Position numbers and translations under genes: made by a program. A DNA stretch of 55,255 bases from Alphaproteobacteria bacterium (GTDB lineage: Bacteria; Pseudomonadota; Alphaproteobacteria; Rickettsiales; JABDBP01). This document shows, one piece after another, positions 27,010-34,678 of this stretch. The stretch's first letter is position 1, and every line of letters begins with the position of its first letter. The notes under the pieces are model-generated. The model was not told where the DNA came from and made no database searches. It saw only the letters and a list, made by a program, of their open reading frames with translations. The stretch covers positions 1-55,255 of the forward strand of contig JABDBP010000010.1 of NCBI GenBank assembly GCA_013288565.1, written 5' to 3'.

Positions 27010-27318
27010 ATGAATTTAAATCCGCTAATAAACCTCCTAGCCAGCGCCATCCACCTTTATATCTGGATATTGATCGCCTGGCTGGTTTTGAGTTGGTTGA
27101 TTTATTTTCGCGTGGTGAACCAATTCCAGCCGCTGGTGCGGAAACTGTCAGAAGTTTTAAACAAACTCACCGATCCGCCTCTGAAACCGCTGCGGCGATT
27201 GCAGCTTAAAACCCTGGGCGATCTCGGTGGGCTTGACCTCTCCCCCATACTGCTGGTGCTGCTGCTTTATTTCATCAACGACATTCTCTACACTTATTTC
27301 TATCATTACGGCAGCTAA
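27010..27318 (+). CDS. YggT family membrane protein
   Basis: This 102-residue protein has two hydrophobic helices (about 10-33 and 75-97) joined by the conserved hydrophilic stretch TDPPLKPLRRL, with SWLIYFRVVNQ before it; this is the YggT layout. Family members are small inner membrane proteins found beside division and cell-envelope genes, of uncertain function. The ATG at 27010 (MNLNPLIN) is taken as start. The longer open frame upstream overlaps queD antisense. The last 4 bases overlap convergent ribD. Confidence 0.85.
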   Translation: MNLNPLINLLASAIHLYIWILIAWLVLSWLIYFRVVNQFQPLVRKLSEVLNKLTDPPLKPLRRLQLKTLGDLGGLDLSPILLVLLLYFINDILYTYFYHYGS

Positions 27319-28397
27319 CTGCGCTTAAGCCGCAAAACTAAATCATCCCCAAGTTTCTTCGTCTCCGCCAACGCGAAGTTTTTCACGTTTTCCATCTTAC
27401 GAATTCCTAATTCCGCGATTCCGTTCAAGCCCTCGCCGCCGATGATTTTCGGCGCGACAAACCAATATATCTCATCGACGAGATTTTCCTTCAGCAGCGA
27501 CGCCGCAAGTTTTCCGCCGGATTCAACGAGTATCCGGTTGATTCCTTTTCCTGCAAGGTTACCGAGCGCTGCACGTAAATCCAGCCCGGCTCTGGAGGAT
27601 TTTATTTTCTCTATGGTAACACAGGATTTCAGCAATGCCTTCCCGCTCGGTGCTGCAGTAAAAACAACCGTGGGGATTTTTTTCGCGGTAGCAATAATTT
27701 TACTTTTTTTCGAAATCCTTAATTTGCTATCAATTATAACCCTCAGCGGCGAGCGATCTTCTAGGCCAGGCAAACGACAATCGAGCATCGGGTCGTCGGC
27801 TAAAACGGTGCCGATTCCAGTCATTATCGCATCGCTTTGGCTGCGCAGCAGATGCCCGAAATTCCTGGCATCAATGCCGGTTATCCATTTGCTTTCGCCA
27901 TCTTCCAGCGCGGTTTTACCATCTAGTGATGCTGCGATTTTCAGCGTCACATAAGGGCGATTTTCCAAGATCCGTTTGAAAAACCCGGCATTGACCTCCT
28001 CGCCTTCAGGTTCAAGAACGCCGGTTATCACTTCTATCCCCGTGGTGCGCAGTTTCTTAATGCCCTTGCCACCGACCTCGGGAAAAGGATCAATGTTAGA
28101 AATTATTACCCGGCCGATTCCGGATTTTATTATAGCATCAGTACAGGGCGGGGATTTTCCAAAATGGCAGCATGGCTCAAGCGAGACATACATATCCGCG
28201 CCTTTCGCCGTTTTTCCTGCTTGCATGAGCGCTACGATTTCTGCATGAGGGCGACCGCCTACAGCCGTTACCCCGCGCCCGATTACCGCCCCGCCTTTCA
28301 CTATCACGCAACCGACGGAAGGATTTTCGCCCGTCCGCCCGAGGCCGCGGGCGGCAAGGGAGAGAGCGAGCTTCATGAATTTGCAGTGATTAGTCAT
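27315..28397 (-). CDS. ribD: Bifunctional riboflavin deaminase/reductase RibD
   Basis: RibD deaminates the pyrimidine from GTP cyclohydrolase II and then reduces its ribose. The 360-residue protein has the zinc deaminase domain with PHAEIVAL (about 50) and EPCCHFGKSPPC (about 75), and the reductase domain beginning near RPYVTLKIAASLDGKTA (about 146) and RILVESGGKL. It is last in the minus-strand run glyA-nrdR-ribD, 38 bases after nrdR. No other rib genes are in the window and no FMN riboswitch was seen. Confidence 0.95.
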   Translation of the reverse strand: MTNHCKFMKLALSLAARGLGRTGENPSVGCVIVKGGAVIGRGVTAVGGRPHAEIVALMQAGKTAKGADMYVSLEPCCHFGKSPPCTDAIIKSGIGRVIISNIDPFPEVGGKGIKKLRTTGIEVITGVLEPEGEEVNAGFFKRILENRPYVTLKIAASLDGKTALEDGESKWITGIDARNFGHLLRSQSDAIMTGIGTVLADDPMLDCRLPGLEDRSPLRVIIDSKLRISKKSKIIATAKKIPTVVFTAAPSGKALLKSCVTIEKIKSSRAGLDLRAALGNLAGKGINRILVESGGKLAASLLKENLVDEIYWFVAPKIIGGEGLNGIAELGIRKMENVKNFALAETKKLGDDLVLRLKRS

Positions 28398-28435
28398 TAG
28401 TAGTTAGTTATTAGAACACAACTAGTTATCGGTTA

Positions 28436-28900
28436 CTAGTCATTTACCTTCACTGCCCCTAATCCCCCGACGAACTCCTCGAAATCCTTGACCTCGCGGA
28501 AGTCCTTGTAAACCGAGGCAAACCGGACGTAGGCGACGGGATCAAGATTCGCCAGAGCCCGCATCACCGCCTCGCCGATAGCCGCAGACTTTATTTCATT
28601 CTCGCCGGAGGATTCCAGTTCGCGCACTATGTTATTTACCGTCATCTCCACCTGCTCGCTGGAAACCGGGCGTTTCCTGACCGCAATGCCGATTGAATGT
28701 ACCAATTTATCCCGGTCGAACGGGCGCCGTCCGCCGTCTTTCTTCACTACCGTCAATTCCCGGATTTGCACCCGCTCAAAAGTGGTGAACCGCGAATCGC
28801 ATTTCGGGCAATATCGCCTTCGGCGGATCGATTGGCCATCTTCCGATGGCCTGGAATCCTTTACTTGCGTATCTTCATTGCCGCAGAACGGGCAGTGCAT
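28436..28900 (-). CDS. nrdR: Transcriptional repressor NrdR
   Basis: NrdR represses ribonucleotide reductase genes according to ATP/dATP levels. The 154-residue protein has the N-terminal zinc ribbon [20 protein letters not shown]...[10 protein letters not shown] (two CxxC pairs) and the ATP-cone [16 protein letters not shown] (about 52). The usual length is about 150. It lies 29 bases after glyA, a common alphaproteobacterial order (glyA-nrdR-ribD). Confidence 0.96.
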   Translation of the reverse strand: MHCPFCGNEDTQVKDSRPSEDGQSIRRRRYCPKCDSRFTTFERVQIRELTVVKKDGGRRPFDRDKLVHSIGIAVRKRPVSSEQVEMTVNNIVRELESSGENEIKSAAIGEAVMRALANLDPVAYVRFASVYKDFREVKDFEEFVGGLGAVKVND

Positions 28901-28929
28901 AAATCACCGTATGGTTGATAGAACTGATT

Positions 28930-30273
28930 CTACCTACCATATATCGGGAATTTCGCGCAGAGTTCTTTGACTTTAGCCAGCGTTTCCCCTTCGATTTGTG
29001 CATTATTGTCACGATTTTGCGCCAGCCCGTCCAATACGTTGCCGATTAAATTTCCGATGATTTTGAATTCCGCCGTGCCGAATCCGCGGGTAGTTCCGGC
29101 GGGAGTGCCAAGCCGGATTCCGCTGGTGACGAAGGGTTTTTCCGGGTCGAACGGAATGGCGTTTTTATTGCAGGTTAGCCCCGCATTCTCCAGCGATTTC
29201 TCCGCTATATTCCCGGTCAGTTTTTTCGGTCGGAGATCAACAACTATCAAGTGATTATCGGTGCCGCCGGTAGTGATGTTAAGGCCGCGTTTTACCAACG
29301 TTTCCGCTAATATTTTCGCATTTTCTACAACCCTTCGGCCATACTCCTTGAATTCGGGGCGGAGCGCTTCGCCGAAGGCCACTGCCTTGGCCGCGATAAC
29401 ATGCATCAGCGGCCCGCCCTGGATTCCCGGGAATATCGCGGAATTAATTGCAGCAGAAAGGCTAACAGCCGCGCCGCTCGGGGTTTTCCGCACTACCAAA
29501 TCCGGAAAATTGGAAAGTATCATCCCGCCGCGCGGACCTCGGAGAGTCTTGTGCGTTGTGGTGGTAACGACATGCGCGTGCGGCAGCGGTGTTGGGTAAG
29601 TTCCGGCGGCGACTAGGCCTGCAACATGCGCCATATCGACCATCAGATAAGCTCCTATGCTGTCGGCAACCTTGCGGAAACCCGCCCAGTCAATCACCCG
29701 CGGATAAGCTGAAAACCCGGCGATAATCAGTTTCGGCTTATGCTCTTTAGCAAGTTTCTCTACTTCTTCCATATCAAGTTTCTGGTCTTGTTCACGAACA
29801 CCGTATTGCACAGCCTTGAACCATTTGCCGGATTGATTGGGCGCGGCGCCATGGGTTAAATGCCCGCCCGCGGCGAGGCTTTGCCCTAATATTACATCGC
29901 CCGGCTGGATCAGCGCGTTGAAAACTCCTTGATTGGCCTGGCTGCCGGAATTCGGCTGGACGTTCACATAGCTGCAATTGAATAATTTTTTTGCCCGGTC
30001 GATGGCCAGCGTTTCCACCTCGTCAGCGAATTCGCAACCGCCGTAATAGCGCTTGCCGGGATAGCCCTCAGCATATTTGTTGGTCAGCACCGAGCCTTGC
30101 GCCTCCAAAACTGCCCGTGAGACGATATTTTCCGAGGCGATAAGCTCGATTCCATCCTGTTCGCGCTTTAATTCGCCTTGAATGGCGGAAAAAACCTCCG
30201 AATCGCTTTCTTTCAGGCTATCGGTAAAAAAGTTGTTATCGTCAGTCATTGTTTTCAATTTTGAGGACAGCAT
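28930..30273 (-). CDS. glyA: Serine hydroxymethyltransferase
   Basis: GlyA converts serine and tetrahydrofolate to glycine and methylene-THF. The 447-residue PLP protein has [19 protein letters not shown] (about 41), [28 protein letters not shown] and the PLP lysine in [16 protein letters not shown] (about 245). The ATG at 30273 is chosen because CGGAGA lies 7 bases upstream; the family-typical start could also be MTDDNNFF, 24 bases later. First gene of glyA-nrdR-ribD, divergent from the phosphomannomutase gene. Confidence 0.96.
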   Translation of the reverse strand: MLSSKLKTMTDDNNFFTDSLKESDSEVFSAIQGELKREQDGIELIASENIVSRAVLEAQGSVLTNKYAEGYPGKRYYGGCEFADEVETLAIDRAKKLFNCSYVNVQPNSGSQANQGVFNALIQPGDVILGQSLAAGGHLTHGAAPNQSGKWFKAVQYGVREQDQKLDMEEVEKLAKEHKPKLIIAGFSAYPRVIDWAGFRKVADSIGAYLMVDMAHVAGLVAAGTYPTPLPHAHVVTTTTHKTLRGPRGGMILSNFPDLVVRKTPSGAAVSLSAAINSAIFPGIQGGPLMHVIAAKAVAFGEALRPEFKEYGRRVVENAKILAETLVKRGLNITTGGTDNHLIVVDLRPKKLTGNIAEKSLENAGLTCNKNAIPFDPEKPFVTSGIRLGTPAGTTRGFGTAEFKIIGNLIGNVLDGLAQNRDNNAQIEGETLAKVKELCAKFPIYGR

Positions 30274-30402
30274 TCATTATCTCCGTTATTATCTATATTT
30301 TTGGCCATATTGCCAGCCTTATAGCCAAAATACTGACGATTGCCAATGGTTACCTTAAAATTTATTGGAAAGTTTAAGAAATTAGAATAAACCGTACCTC
30401 AA

Positions 30403-31797
30403 ATGGAAAATCAATCACGAAAAGCCCATTCTAATAACTTAGACCCAACCATCCTGCGCGAATATGACATCCGCGGGATTTTCGGTAAAACATTGAATGA
30501 GAACGATGCCTACAACATCGGGTTGGCATTTGGAACACTTGTTCAACGCCGCACTCCCGGTAAATCTGTTGCAGTTGGATATGATGGCAGGCTTTCTTCT
30601 CCCACATTGTGTGAATCGCTGATTGCTGGGTTGATTGAAAGCGGTTGTGACGTGGCTAAAATAGGCCTTGGCCCTTCGCCGATGCTGTATTTCGCCGATC
30701 AAAAACTCAAGTGCGACGGCGCGGTGATGATAACCGGGTCGCACAATCCAAAAGACCATAACGGGTTCAAATTCGTCCTCAGCCACGGCTCGCTTTATGG
30801 TGAGGATATCAAGGAAATCGGCCGGATTATTTCAGCCAAGGATTATTCGCGCGGATCTGGTAGTAGCAAAACAGTGGATATTTTCGACAGCTATATTGAT
30901 ATTTTGCAACAGGCCTATACTGGCAATAAAGCCTTGAAAATTGCCTGGGATCCGGGCAACGGCGCGGCAGGAGAAGTGGTGAGCGCGCTTGCCAAAAAAC
31001 TCCCCGGCGAACAGATAGTAATAAATCCCAAAATAGACGGCAATTTTCCCTCGCATCACCCTGATCCGACCGAGCCGGAAAACCTTGAGCAATTAATCGA
31101 ATGCGTGAAAAAAGAATCATGCGATTTTGGGGTGGCGTTTGATGGTGATGGTGATCGTATTGGCGTTGTCGATAATCGCGGCAGAATGCTGGCGGGTGAC
31201 CAATTACTGGTAATTTTCGCCCGGTCTATTTTGCCAAAAAATCCTGGCGCAACCATAATCGCTGATATCAAATCCAGCAAATTTTTCACGGATGGGGTGC
31301 GTGAGGCGGGCGGCAATCCGATAATCTGGAAATCCGGGCATTCGCTGATCAAGGCGAAAATGCGGGAAACCAAAGCTCTACTTGCCGGGGAAATGAGCGG
31401 GCATATTTTCTTCGCCGATAAATATTTCGGTTATGACGACGGAATTTACGCCGCCGTCCGCATAATGGATGTAATCGCGGGAAGCACAAAATCCCTCGAT
31501 AAAATAATCGACGATTTTCCGGTAATGCATAACACGCCGGAATACCGTATTCCCTGCCCGGATAATCAGAAATTTACTGTTGTCGAATCGATTAAATCCC
31601 GGCTTAAAAAATCCAGCGTGAAATTCCTGGATATCGACGGTGTGCGGGTGGAAAAGCCTGACGGCTGGTGGCTGCTCCGTGCCTCCAACACCCAAGCCGC
31701 ACTCTCCGCCCGCTGCGAGGCAACTTCGGCCAAAAAACTCATCGAAATAAAAAACGAAATGCTGGGCGAGTTGAAAAAAGAAGGGGTGAAGGTATAA
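30403..31797 (+). CDS. Phosphomannomutase/phosphoglucomutase
   Basis: This 464-residue alpha-D-phosphohexomutase interconverts hexose 6- and 1-phosphates for sugar-nucleotide synthesis. Motifs in order: REYDIRGIFGKTL (about 20), the phosphoserine loop VMITGSHNPKDHNGFK (about 108), the Mg loop FDGDGDRIGVVD (about 247), GEMSGHIFFADKYFGYDDG (sugar loop, about 328) and RASNTQAALSARCEA (phosphate loop). GEMSGH with RASNT is the bifunctional PMM/PGM type (AlgC/ManB-like). It probably supplies mannose or glucose precursors for envelope glycans. Nine bases separate it from prfB. Confidence 0.92.
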   Translation: MENQSRKAHSNNLDPTILREYDIRGIFGKTLNENDAYNIGLAFGTLVQRRTPGKSVAVGYDGRLSSPTLCESLIAGLIESGCDVAKIGLGPSPMLYFADQKLKCDGAVMITGSHNPKDHNGFKFVLSHGSLYGEDIKEIGRIISAKDYSRGSGSSKTVDIFDSYIDILQQAYTGNKALKIAWDPGNGAAGEVVSALAKKLPGEQIVINPKIDGNFPSHHPDPTEPENLEQLIECVKKESCDFGVAFDGDGDRIGVVDNRGRMLAGDQLLVIFARSILPKNPGATIIADIKSSKFFTDGVREAGGNPIIWKSGHSLIKAKMRETKALLAGEMSGHIFFADKYFGYDDGIYAAVRIMDVIAGSTKSLDKIIDDFPVMHNTPEYRIPCPDNQKFTVVESIKSRLKKSSVKFLDIDGVRVEKPDGWWLLRASNTQAALSARCEATSAKKLIEIKNEMLGELKKEGVKV

Positions 31798-31806
31798 GTT
31801 GGTAAT

Positions 31807-32917
31807 ATGAAATCCGAAATCGAATCATTAGTCCAAAAAATCAGGCAGTCGCTGGAAGCCTTGAGGAGGTTTCTTTGACCTCGAAAAAGCGCGCGCGCGG
31901 TTAGCGGAGTTAAAAACCGAAACTGAATCGCCGACGCTGTGGAGCGATCCCAAAAAAGCGCGCGAGATTTTGCGCGAGCATAATTACCTGGAAAACGCGG
32001 TCTCCGGCTATTTGCAGTTGGAGCGGGGGTTGGAGGATAATATCGAATTGCTGGCGATGGCCGAATTGGAAAATGACCAGGCGACCATTCTAGACGCAGA
32101 AAAATCCATCGGCGAAATCGCATCCCAAGCGCAAAAATTGAAGATGGAAGCATTGCTTTCCGGTGAGGCGGACGCCAACGATTGTTTTCTGGAAATCCAT
32201 CCCGGCGCTGGCGGCACCGAAAGCCAGGACTGGGCGGAAATGCTGCTCCGCATGTATCTGCGCTGGGCGGAAAAGCACGGGTTCAAAGTGGAACTCGTCG
32301 AGGAAACAGCGGGTGATGAAGCTGGGATAAAATCGGCAACGCTGAAAATCACCGGCCGGTTTGCCTATGGCTGGGCGAAAACCGAGAGCGGCGTGCACCG
32401 CCTGGTCAGGATGTCGCCGTTCAACGCCGCTGGAAAACGCCAGACCAGTTTCGCCAGCGCCTGGGTTTTCCCGGTGGTGGATGACAACATCGAAATCGAA
32501 ATACTGGATAAGGATTTGCGGATAGATACTTACCGCGCATCTGGCGCTGGCGGCCAGCACATTAACAAAACCGATAGCGCCATCCGCATCACGCATATTC
32601 CCACCAACATCGTTGTGCAATGCCAAACCAGCCGCAGCCAACACCGCAACCGCGCCGAAGCCTTCGCTATGCTGCGCTCGCGTCTTTACGAGAGGGAACT
32701 AGCCATCCGCGAAGCCAAGGCCAATGCGGTGAATGCCAGCAAAAGCGATAATTCCTGGGGTAACCAAATCCGTTCTTATGTTTTGCAGCCCTATCAGATG
32801 GTGAAGGATTTACGCACCGATTTTGAAACCAGCGATACGGCCGGCGTGTTGGACGGCAACCTGGATGGTTTTATGATCGCGGCGCTCACCGAGCGTGTGG
32901 CGGGGAAGGGGGGATAA
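31807..32917 (+). CDS. prfB: Peptide chain release factor 2, with programmed +1 frameshift
   Basis: RF2 reads UGA and UAA stops. The first 23 codons start at 31807 and run into an in-frame TGA at 31876. The sequence AGGAGGTTTCTTTGAC (31864-31879) is the classic autoregulatory site: a Shine-Dalgarno-like stretch, then CTT TGA C. A +1 shift at CTT continues in the frame that ends at 32917, giving about 369 residues. RF2 features are GGTESQDWAEMLLRMY, the SPF stop-codon motif in RMSPFNAAGKR and the GGQ motif in ASGAGGQHINKT. Synthesis is thus tuned by RF2 level itself. Confidence 0.96.
31864..31879 (+). promoter_or_regulatory. prfB +1 frameshift site
   Basis: AGGAGGT pairs with the anti-SD while the ribosome sits on CTT-TGA-C. 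When RF2 is scarce, the ribosome slips forward one base. The stop TGA is at 31876-31878; the new frame reads GAC CTC GAA. Confidence 0.95.
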
Positions 32918-32919
32918 TC

Positions 32920-33004
32920 CGTCATTGCGAGGAGGCCAACGGCCGACGCGGCAATCCAGAATGTTGCAACAGCCTGGATTGCTTCGCTTACGCTCGCAAT
33001 GACG
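32920..33004. repeat. Interspersed palindromic repeat, CGTCATTGCGAG family
   Basis: An 85-base dyad just after prfB: outer arms CGTCATTGCGAG (32920-32931) and CTCGCAATGACG (32993-33004), inner arms GCAATCCAG (32951-32959) and CTGGATTGC (32974-32982). Similar palindromes occur as scattered multicopy intergenic repeats in many bacteria, including Rickettsiales, as I recall. There is no T-run after it, so a simple intrinsic terminator is unlikely. Confidence 0.8.
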
Positions 33005-33068
33005 GTGCCAACAAATTCAATGGATTTTTTATTTTGCTTCCGCTAAAGAAAATGCCTTAAGAGGAAAC

Positions 33069-33908
33069 ATGCCGCACTGGTCGCTCAACGATATCCCCTG
33101 GAACGAATTCGATAAAAACAAGGTAAACCGGGAATTGGTGCCGTTGATCAAGGCCGCCTGCATGGTAGAACATAATGGCGGTGATTACGCGCGGTATCTA
33201 TGCGAGGTTTTCCCGGATGATGAGGAATTTAAGGCGGTAGCAGCGGTCTGGGCCGATGAGGAAGTGCAGCACGGCCGGGCATTGCGTAAATGGGCCGAAC
33301 TCGCCGACCCGAGTTTCGATTTTGAAAAATCATTCAAGGATTTCACCGATGGATATAAATTGCCGGTGAATGTGGCGCAGTCGGTTCGCGGTTCGCGCTC
33401 GGGGGAATTGATCGCGCGCTGCATCGTGGAAGTCGGCACCAGCTCTTATTATACGGCGATAAAGGAATATTCGGACGAGCCGGTTTTAAAGGCCATCTGC
33501 GCCAAAATTGCCGCCGACGAATTGCGCCATTACAAACTTTTTTACACCCACATGAAACGCTATCTGGAGAAGGAAAATATCGGGTTCTGGCGGCGGATTT
33601 ACATCGCGCTCGGCCGCATCGCGGAGAGCGAGGATGACGAACTGGCCTACGCTTTTTACGCCGCGAACCGGGATGGTTCCACGCCTTATGAACATGCGGA
33701 ATATAAGAATCTCTATATGTCCGGCGCCTATGCGCTTTACCGGAAACATCATATTCAGAGTGCGACGGCGATGGTGCTGAAGGCCGTGGGCCTGAGCGCG
33801 CAAGGGCGGCTGCATGGGATTGCGACATCGGTTTTCTGGGGGGTGGTTAACCGCCGTACTAAGGCGCTGGCTCCTTATCGGGAGCAAGTCGCAAAAATGG
33901 CGGCTTAA
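33069..33908 (+). CDS. Ferritin-like diiron protein
   Basis: This 279-residue soluble helical protein has a full diiron ligand set: Glu about 34 (MVEHN), ExxH at about 65-68 (DEEVQH), Glu about 121 (VEVGT) and ExxH at about 151-154 (DELRH). The pattern fits the ferritin-like/rubrerythrin and acyl-ACP-desaturase-like superfamily; similar proteins are annotated only as ferritin-like in alphaproteobacteria. The function is uncertain: oxygenase, desaturase-like or iron/peroxide handling. GAGG lies 5 bases before ATG. The gene is monocistronic. Confidence 0.8.
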   Translation: MPHWSLNDIPWNEFDKNKVNRELVPLIKAACMVEHNGGDYARYLCEVFPDDEEFKAVAAVWADEEVQHGRALRKWAELADPSFDFEKSFKDFTDGYKLPVNVAQSVRGSRSGELIARCIVEVGTSSYYTAIKEYSDEPVLKAICAKIAADELRHYKLFYTHMKRYLEKENIGFWRRIYIALGRIAESEDDELAYAFYAANRDGSTPYEHAEYKNLYMSGAYALYRKHHIQSATAMVLKAVGLSAQGRLHGIATSVFWGVVNRRTKALAPYREQVAKMAA

Positions 33909-33928
33909 AAGTTTTTTTGGCAAAAAAA

Positions 33929-33948
33929 GAGGCTCCCGAAGGAGCCTC
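33929..33948 (-). terminator. Rho-independent terminator of the spoVG-like gene
   Basis: On the minus strand, GAGGCTCC-TTCG-GGAGCCTC is an 8-bp GC-rich stem with a UUCG tetraloop, followed directly by seven T residues. No T-run follows on the plus strand. It lies about 45 bases after the spoVG-like stop. Confidence 0.85.
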
Positions 33949-33951
33949 TCG

Positions 33952-33980
33952 AAACCTCACCATTGGTCTTGGTGAGGTTT
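33952..33980. repeat. Second hairpin before the spoVG terminator
   Basis: AAACCTCACC (33952-33961) and GGTGAGGTTT (33971-33980) form a perfect 10-bp stem with a 9-base loop. In the spoVG transcript it comes between the stop codon and the terminator, so the 3' end carries two hairpins in a row. Confidence 0.75.
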
Positions 33981-33991
33981 ACCGCAGACTT

Positions 33992-34425
33992 TTAGGCGAC
34001 GTCTTCGTTGCCGCCGTATTCGTCGTAGGTGCAGACGTACCCTGGCCGTTTGGCGCGTTCCTTTTCTTCATGGAACGCTCTTAGCACGGCGGCCTGGACC
34101 ATCTCGCGGCAGTCCGAGTTGATCGGGTGGCGACGTCGGCGTGCAGCTTGGCGCGGCCGTCGGCGTCGCGCATGGCCCGGTTTTCGTCGAGCTTGTGACC
34201 ACACTGGTTGCAGTACCTGGACCGCAAGTGGTTTTTGCATCCGCAGCCGGTGCAGCGATCGGTGAGCTTGCGACTGGGCATCGCCACAAACGAGCCCTTC
34301 GTCCCTTCGATGATCTTCAAATCGCGGACCGCGAAGGCGTTGTCGAACGTCACCGAGCAGAAGGCCTGCAACCGCTCGTTGTTTTCTTCAACGAGCTTGA
34401 TGCGGACTTCGGTGATGAGCATCAT
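33992..34425 (-). pseudogene. spoVG: SpoVG-family protein with zinc-ribbon insert, frameshifted
   Basis: The ATG at 34425 has GAGGAG 6 bases upstream. Translation gives a SpoVG core ([19 protein letters not shown], then [23 protein letters not shown]). An inserted zinc ribbon follows with Cys about 58, 61, 72 and 75 (CTGC...CNQC). At 34128-34131 the frame breaks: one more C would give [19 protein letters not shown], the conserved SpoVG end, which is intact in the next frame down to the stop at 33992. As read, the protein is 114 residues with a foreign tail; repaired it is 144. SpoVG is an RNA/DNA-binding regulator of Firmicutes; I recall zinc-ribbon forms from Planctomycetes. The gene is GC-richer than its neighbours and probably acquired. 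A sequencing error is possible. Confidence 0.8.
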
Positions 34426-34505
34426 CACGAACTCCTCAGAGTAGTATGCCAGGTGAACCCTCCACGCGCCGTGCGTAGAAGGTGCCCGGCTCGGGTTGTG
34501 ATTCA

Positions 34506-34533
34506 CCTATAACAGTCCGGTTGCTTTCTCCAA
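34506..34533 (-). promoter_or_regulatory. Promoter of the spoVG-like gene
   Basis: On the minus strand, TTGGAG (34533-34528), a 16-base spacer and TATAGG (34511-34506), preceded by CTGT, form an extended -10 promoter. CTGTTATA is shared with the promoter of the small ORF at 36481-36648. Confidence 0.5.
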
Positions 34534-34678
34534 CCCCATAAATAAATATGAGGAGAATTATGGATGAGCAGTTACGGAACAGTAGGTGAGTCTGTAATGT
34601 AACACAGGATTGTTACAGAATTATTAAATCGCGGAGATTATTTTGATTTTTATGGTAAATATAGTTACTTAAATCATC
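34534..34678. other. Intergenic DNA before the ABC transporter gene
   Basis: These 145 AT-rich bases hold no real gene. One oddity is a 9-codon ORF at 34560-34589 (MDEQLRNSR, then TGA) with an ideal GAGGAG ribosome site; it may be a leader peptide or the stub of a lost gene. No clear promoter for the transporter was found. Confidence 0.3.

Noticed and set aside
28398-28435. Short TTAGT/TTATTAG repeats between nrdR and ribD
   Set aside because: They are imperfect, low-complexity and only about 40 bases; no defined repeat unit could be supported.
33930-33980. Terminator for the ferritin-like gene on the plus strand
   Set aside because: Neither hairpin is followed by a T-run on the plus strand; the T-run is on the minus strand.
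34081-34506. Longer spoVG reading frame starting at 34506
   Set aside because: The extra N-terminal residues lie upstream of the SD at 34432-34437 and across the promoter; ATG 34425 fits the SpoVG family start.
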